NCBI GenBank assembly: GCA_905373605.1
Contig: CAJPTO010000133.1
Location: 1 to 8,504, forward strand
Reading direction: 5' to 3'
DNA: 8,504 nt
DNA from: an uncultured Prevotella sp.
Lineage (GTDB): Bacteria > Bacteroidota > Bacteroidia > Bacteroidales > Bacteroidaceae
The translations under genes were made by a program, and so were the position numbers. The notes under the pieces were generated by a model. That model worked only from the letters and a program-made list of their open reading frames with translations. It searched no databases and had not been told where the DNA came from. Shown in pieces: positions 5,372 to 8,504 of this stretch. The stretch's first letter is position 1. Each line of letters opens with the position of its first letter.

Positions 5372-6325
5372 TTATTCATTGAAAAGCGAGTCGACGAAAT
5401 GGCGGCGGTTGAAGAGTTGCAGGTCTTCCATGCCCTCACCCAGCCCAATATACTTGACGGGAACTTTAAGTTGGTCGCTAATACCAATCACCACGCCTCC
5501 TTTTGCCGTGCCATCAAGTTTGGTTATTGCCAAAGCGGTGATGTTGGTAACGGCCGAGAATTGCTTGGCTTGTTCGAAAGCGTTCTGCCCAGTTGACCCA
5601 TCCAGCACCAACAACACTTCGTTTGGTGCATCGGGAAGCACTTTTTTCATCACCTCTTTAATCTTCTTCAGCTCGTTCATCAGCCCCACCTTGTTGTGCA
5701 ACCGGCCTGCGGTGTCGATGATAACCACGTCAGCCCCATTGGCTTTTGCCGAGCTAAGCGTGTCGAAAGCCACCGAAGCCGGGTCGCTTCCCATCTGTTG
5801 TTTCACCACAGGCACGCCAACGCGTTCGCCCCAGATGCATATTTGTTCTACGGCAGCCGCCCTGAACGTGTCGGCAGCACCAAGGAAAACCTTCTTCCCT
5901 GCCTGTTTAAACTGGTGAGCCAGCTTGCCAATGGTTGTTGTTTTGCCAACTCCGTTAACCCCCACGACGAGTATCACATAGGGATTTCCCGTATCGGGCA
6001 AGTCCCAGTTGTCGTTGTCTTGGGAGTTGTTTTCAGAGAGCAGCGCGGTAATCTCTTCCTTGAGGATGTTGTTTATTTCGGCAGTCGACACATATTTGTC
6101 TCGCGCCACCCGCCCTTCTATTCGCTCAATGATTTTCAACGTGGTGTCAACGCCGACGTCAGAGGTGATAAGGATTTCCTCCAAGTCGTCTAGGACCTCG
6201 TCGTCCACTTTCGACTTGCCAGCTATGGCGCGCGTCAACTTGCTGAAAACGCTTTGTTTTGTTTTCTCCAGCCCCTTGTCGAGCGTCTCTTTTTTGCTTT
6301 TGTTGAAAAATCCGAATATACCCAT
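5372..6325 (-). CDS. ftsY: Signal recognition particle receptor FtsY
   Basis: FtsY is the SRP-family GTPase at the inner membrane that receives SRP-bound ribosomes and hands nascent membrane proteins to the translocon. The 317 residues comprise an N domain (about 20-95, with DDLEEILITSDVGVDTT) and a G domain: P-loop GVNGVGKTTT (122-131), DTFRAAA (152-158), DTAGR (204-208), TKLD (268-271), and GLGEGMEDL (294-302) near the end. The long acidic A domain of E. coli FtsY is absent. The short N-terminus MGIFGFFNKSKK could form a small membrane-binding amphipathic segment, as in other compact FtsY proteins. The gene heads the minus-strand cluster, with a Bacteroidetes-type -7 box just upstream. All catalytic motifs are intact. 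Confidence 0.97.
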   Translation of the reverse strand: MGIFGFFNKSKKETLDKGLEKTKQSVFSKLTRAIAGKSKVDDEVLDDLEEILITSDVGVDTTLKIIERIEGRVARDKYVSTAEINNILKEEITALLSENNSQDNDNWDLPDTGNPYVILVVGVNGVGKTTTIGKLAHQFKQAGKKVFLGAADTFRAAAVEQICIWGERVGVPVVKQQMGSDPASVAFDTLSSAKANGADVVIIDTAGRLHNKVGLMNELKKIKEVMKKVLPDAPNEVLLVLDGSTGQNAFEQAKQFSAVTNITALAITKLDGTAKGGVVIGISDQLKVPVKYIGLGEGMEDLQLFNRRHFVDSLFNE

Positions 6326-6342
6326 TTCGCTTCTTTTTGCTG

Positions 6343-6350
6343 CAAAGATA
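6343..6350 (-). promoter_or_regulatory. Bacteroidetes-type -7 box for ftsY
   Basis: On the minus strand TATCTTTG fits the TAnnTTTG consensus of the Bacteroidetes primary sigma factor, 17 bp before the ftsY ATG. At the expected -33 position there is only TAGG, so the upstream element is poor. If used, the 5' leader would be only about a dozen nucleotides. Confidence 0.5.
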
Positions 6351-6481
6351 CTTATTTTTATTTAGATAACCTACACAAGCGGGTGTTTAGTGCCGCATTA
6401 GGTATAGACAAAGGCCGTGAAACTGAAACTTGGAGTGACACAACGGCAATGAGAAACGCATCATTACGCATGTATATGGGG

Positions 6482-6505
6482 TGCGACATTAATATTTTTG
6501 TCGCA
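6482..6505. promoter_or_regulatory. Dyad upstream of the 6510 promoter (possible operator)
   Basis: TGCGACA (6482-6488) and TGTCGCA (6499-6505) are perfect inverted 7-mers separated by 10 AT-rich bases. They end 5 bp before the -33 element. The placement suits an activator or repressor site, but this is inference. It may also be chance. Confidence 0.3.
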
Positions 6506-6509
6506 AAAG

Positions 6510-6540
6510 TTTGTAGATTTGATGAAAGTATATAATTTTG
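6510..6540 (+). promoter_or_regulatory. Consensus Bacteroidetes promoter for the 275-residue gene
   Basis: TTTG at 6510-6513 and TAATTTTG at 6533-6540 are separated by exactly 19 bp. This matches the established Bacteroidetes housekeeping consensus (TTTG, 19-21 bp, TAnnTTTG). Transcription would begin near 6545-6548, giving a leader of about 110 nt before the ATG at 6656. Confidence 0.8.
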
Positions 6541-6655
6541 CAGCAACAACACACAAAAGGTTGAAACAGGCTAATGGCAATATTTTGTGCCACAATGGAG
6601 CAGAAAGAACATCGCCAGCAAGTCTGTGTTCGCAAGAAAAGATAATTAATCATAT

Positions 6656-7483
6656 ATGAAACAAGAAAAAAAAGCTTTGACTCTAAAGACACTTAGCAAG
6701 GGCAATGTGTGGAGCATCCAAGAGAATGACGTGTTCAGAATGTGGGAGGCGGCCGAAAAAGACGCCGACCTCAAGGACAATGCACGCCATTACATGGACG
6801 TTGTGAAGAGTGCCTTTGAAGCCGAGGAGATAAAAGTTGACCGACCTGAAGTGATTAAGAAGTATGAGGAACGCGGTTTCAAGGTGGGAACGGTCAGGCT
6901 TGAAGAGGGACAGAAGGTGAAAGTGGCCATCAAAAAACGCCCCATCATGCGCGTAACGGATCTTACTTACGAAAACATACGTCACATTTCGGCCGCCAAA
7001 CTCATCGAAGTGCTCGACCGTAATTTCGGTGGTGGCTGGGATTCGCTCTCGCAAAGCGTGAAAGACATCATCGAAAGCGGATTTGAGGTGAGCACCACGG
7101 TGTTGCCGAAGAGCCGGCTTCATAAGAAAGGCGGCATGTACGACAAAAAGGTGGAAGACGGATTTGAAGCACTCGAGATAGAAAAAGGCACATGGGTTGA
7201 AGCCATCTTCGTTAAGGAAAAACCCGAAATGGAGAAAGTTTCACATCGTGTTGACGATGATTTCGGCGGAGGAAAGCCGGTTGGGATAGACAAAGACAAG
7301 GATGAAGACGACAACGAAGACGAAATCAACGATAACGAAGAACAATATAGCGAAGATGATGATGACGACTCGTTCGATGAAGACATGCTAGCCGAAGAAA
7401 GTTATCGCACAACGTACGAAGAAGACAACGATGAACTGAACATGGAAGCAGAAAACATCGGGGAAGACGAGGATAATTACTAG
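6656..7483 (+). CDS. Hypothetical protein with acidic C-terminal tail
   Basis: This 275-residue protein belongs to no family I recognise. Residues 1-196 are soluble-looking and mixed-charge, without signal peptide or membrane segment. They contain two similar stretches, GFKVGTVRLEEGQKVKVAIK (74-93) and GFEALEIEKGTWVEAIFVKE (169-188), each followed by a Pro within three residues, which suggests a duplicated small beta unit. A Gly-rich FGGGWDSLSQSVKDII segment (124-139) lies between them. Residues ~199-275 are dominated by Asp/Glu with an almost pure run near 232-243. The gene has its own strong promoter and terminator, so it is a single-gene transcript. Its codon use does not look foreign. Acidic tails of this type occur in proteins that contact basic partners such as ribosomal or DNA-binding proteins, but a role cannot be assigned. 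Confidence 0.85.
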   Translation: MKQEKKALTLKTLSKGNVWSIQENDVFRMWEAAEKDADLKDNARHYMDVVKSAFEAEEIKVDRPEVIKKYEERGFKVGTVRLEEGQKVKVAIKKRPIMRVTDLTYENIRHISAAKLIEVLDRNFGGGWDSLSQSVKDIIESGFEVSTTVLPKSRLHKKGGMYDKKVEDGFEALEIEKGTWVEAIFVKEKPEMEKVSHRVDDDFGGGKPVGIDKDKDEDDNEDEINDNEEQYSEDDDDDSFDEDMLAEESYRTTYEEDNDELNMEAENIGEDEDNY

Positions 7484-7520
7484 AAACTGGGATAGCATTT
7501 ATCTTCCACCGCATCAAAAC

Positions 7521-7573
7521 AACATCCCCTTAAACGGAATACCTCTTCATAACTCCGCTTAAGGGGATGTTTT
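7521..7573 (+). terminator. Strong hairpin terminator of the 275-residue gene
   Basis: AACATCCCCTTAAACGGA (7521-7538) pairs with TCCGCTTAAGGGGATGTT (7554-7571), an 18-bp stem with one A-C mismatch and a 15-nt loop. It ends in a short T run (7570-7573). It starts 37 bp past the stop at 7483 and separates this gene from the glycosyltransferase. Confidence 0.75.
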
Positions 7574-7643
7574 CCCAAATAAGAACGAAGGCAAAAAATC
7601 TGCTTTTGCAATCTGCATGAATAAGCAATAAACATTTACACCA

Positions 7644-8417
7644 ATGAACGATAAGAACAAGATATCTGTTGTAATAAACACATATAATGCTGAAAAACAT
7701 TTATATGAGGTGATAGAGGCTTTGAGGGGATTTGATGAAATTGTTGTTTGTGACATGGAAAGCACCGACAACACGGTGAACATTGCTAAGGGTTTGGGAT
7801 GTAGAGTGGTGACTTTCGAAAAGAAAAACTTCAAAATTGTTGAGCCTGCACGACAGTTTGCCATCGAACAAGCCACGTATTCATGGGTGTTGGTTGTAGA
7901 TGCAGATGAGATAGTGAGTGAAGCACTTCGCTCTTATTTGTATAACCACATCTCGACGGCGGGATGCGCTGATGGAATTGCCATTCCACGCAAGAATTAT
8001 TTCATGGGAAAATTCATGCACGCTTGCTATCCTGATTACATTTTGCGGTTCTTCAATAAAGAAGTGACAACATGGCCTGCCGTCATTCATGCATCGCCCA
8101 TAGTGAAAGGAAAGGTTATACGCTTGCCAAGAAACCGAAAAGACTTGGCGTTTGAGCACTTGGCAAACGACTCAATCTACATCCTAAACAACAAAAACAA
8201 CGTCTATTCCGAGAATGAAATCATTAAAAGGCAAAACAAAAAATATGGTTTAGGAGCATTATTAGGACGCCCACTCTTTCGTTTTTTCCGTTCGTACATC
8301 CTTAAAGGAGGGTTTAGGGATGGCATTCCTGGATTGATACATGCCACTTGGGAAGGCATCTATCAGTTTACCATCGTTGCTAAAATAATGGAATACAAGC
8401 GGACAATTAAAAGATAA
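7644..8417 (+). CDS. Family 2 glycosyltransferase, LPS-core type (WaaE/KdtX-like)
   Basis: This 257-residue enzyme of the GT-A fold is likely cytoplasmic and membrane-associated, moving a sugar from a nucleotide donor to a lipid-linked or LPS-core acceptor. The N-terminal strand-turn ISVVINTYNAEKHL (7-20), CDMESTDNT (36-44) and the metal-binding VVDADE (84-89, DAD at 86-88) are the standard GT2 nucleotide-sugar motifs. The rest follows the WaaE/KdtX pattern: RKNYFMGKFM, then LRFFNKE, EHLAND, and near the end RPLFRFFRSYILKGGFRDG, a basic-aromatic segment suited to membrane contact. Length is typical of that group. It stands alone between two terminators, not in a polysaccharide cluster. Only a weak TTTG (7605-7608) with no good -7 box precedes it. 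The exact sugar and acceptor cannot be read from sequence. Confidence 0.85.
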   Translation: MNDKNKISVVINTYNAEKHLYEVIEALRGFDEIVVCDMESTDNTVNIAKGLGCRVVTFEKKNFKIVEPARQFAIEQATYSWVLVVDADEIVSEALRSYLYNHISTAGCADGIAIPRKNYFMGKFMHACYPDYILRFFNKEVTTWPAVIHASPIVKGKVIRLPRNRKDLAFEHLANDSIYILNNKNNVYSENEIIKRQNKKYGLGALLGRPLFRFFRSYILKGGFRDGIPGLIHATWEGIYQFTIVAKIMEYKRTIKR

Positions 8418-8455
8418 GCTTTGAAGTAAAGTGCAAAGCTGTAAATGTCATCATT

Positions 8456-8475
8456 AAAGTCATCTTGACTTTTTC
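8456..8475 (+). terminator. Probable terminator of the glycosyltransferase gene
   Basis: AAAGTCA (8456-8462) pairs with TGACTTT (8466-8472) around a TCT loop, and T residues continue after the stem. It lies about 40 bp past the stop. The stem is short and AT-rich. A further dyad, AGCTTTG/CAAAGCT (8417-8423 and 8434-8440), sits between the stop and this hairpin. Confidence 0.45.
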
Positions 8476-8504
8476 ATTAGCCTTCCAATCTTGTTCTGAT
8501 ATAG

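Larger units (their letters stand above)
6326..6655. other. Divergent intergenic region between ftsY and the acidic-tail gene
   Basis: These 330 bp contain no supported gene. They hold the ftsY -7 box, the plus-strand promoter at 6510-6540, a 7-bp dyad TGCGACA/TGTCGCA (6482-6505) immediately upstream of that promoter, and a roughly 110-nt leader before 6656 that includes a small open frame (6574-6645). Positions 6360-6480 show nothing recognisable. Confidence 0.7.

Noticed and set aside
7605..7636. Promoter of the glycosyltransferase gene
   Set aside because: A TTTG is present, but the facing -7 region (TAAACATT) lacks TTTG and would leave an implausibly short leader.

Overview
The window looks like chromosomal DNA of a Bacteroidales bacterium, most likely Prevotellaceae. 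The pointers are a Bacteroidetes-type promoter (TTTG, 19 bp, TAATTTTG) ahead of the gene at 6656, a second TAnnTTTG box ahead of ftsY, an ftsY-rimO pair followed by two HU-family genes, and moderate GC content. Species cannot be assigned by reading alone. No phage, IS transposase, CRISPR array, tRNA or rRNA was seen.

Layout. Positions 1-788 hold a 5'-truncated glycine C-acetyltransferase gene (kbl, + strand). Its first ~145 codons are replaced by 40 bp that are an exact reverse complement of 943-982, downstream of the same gene. This is a foldback junction: either an assembly or amplification artefact at a contig end, or a real rearrangement. A clear terminator follows kbl (893-933). Positions ~789-1797 contain no intact gene but are rich in structure: a MITE-like 71-bp element, a short minus-strand coding remnant, six tandem 22-bp quasi-palindromes, a nested hairpin and a long dyad. 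Positions 6325-1798 form a minus-strand cluster: ftsY (SRP receptor), rimO (ribosomal protein S12 methylthiotransferase), a small HU/IHF-type protein, and a 626-residue protein combining an N-terminal HU-like domain, a long acidic linker, one transmembrane helix and a C-terminal LysM domain. The last three overlap by a few bases and are probably translationally coupled. Divergent from ftsY, a well-formed promoter drives an unrecognised 275-residue protein with a highly acidic tail, ended by a strong hairpin. Last comes a family 2 glycosyltransferase resembling LPS-core enzymes of the WaaE/KdtX type, also followed by a terminator-like hairpin.

Biology. The ftsY and rimO genes are housekeeping functions in protein targeting and ribosome modification. 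The most interesting object is the HU-TM-LysM protein. Its predicted topology would let one polypeptide touch DNA in the cytoplasm and peptidoglycan in the periplasm, and it is encoded directly after a soluble HU protein that may be its dimer partner. The acidic-tail protein and the structured intergenic block are the other parts not explained by known families.
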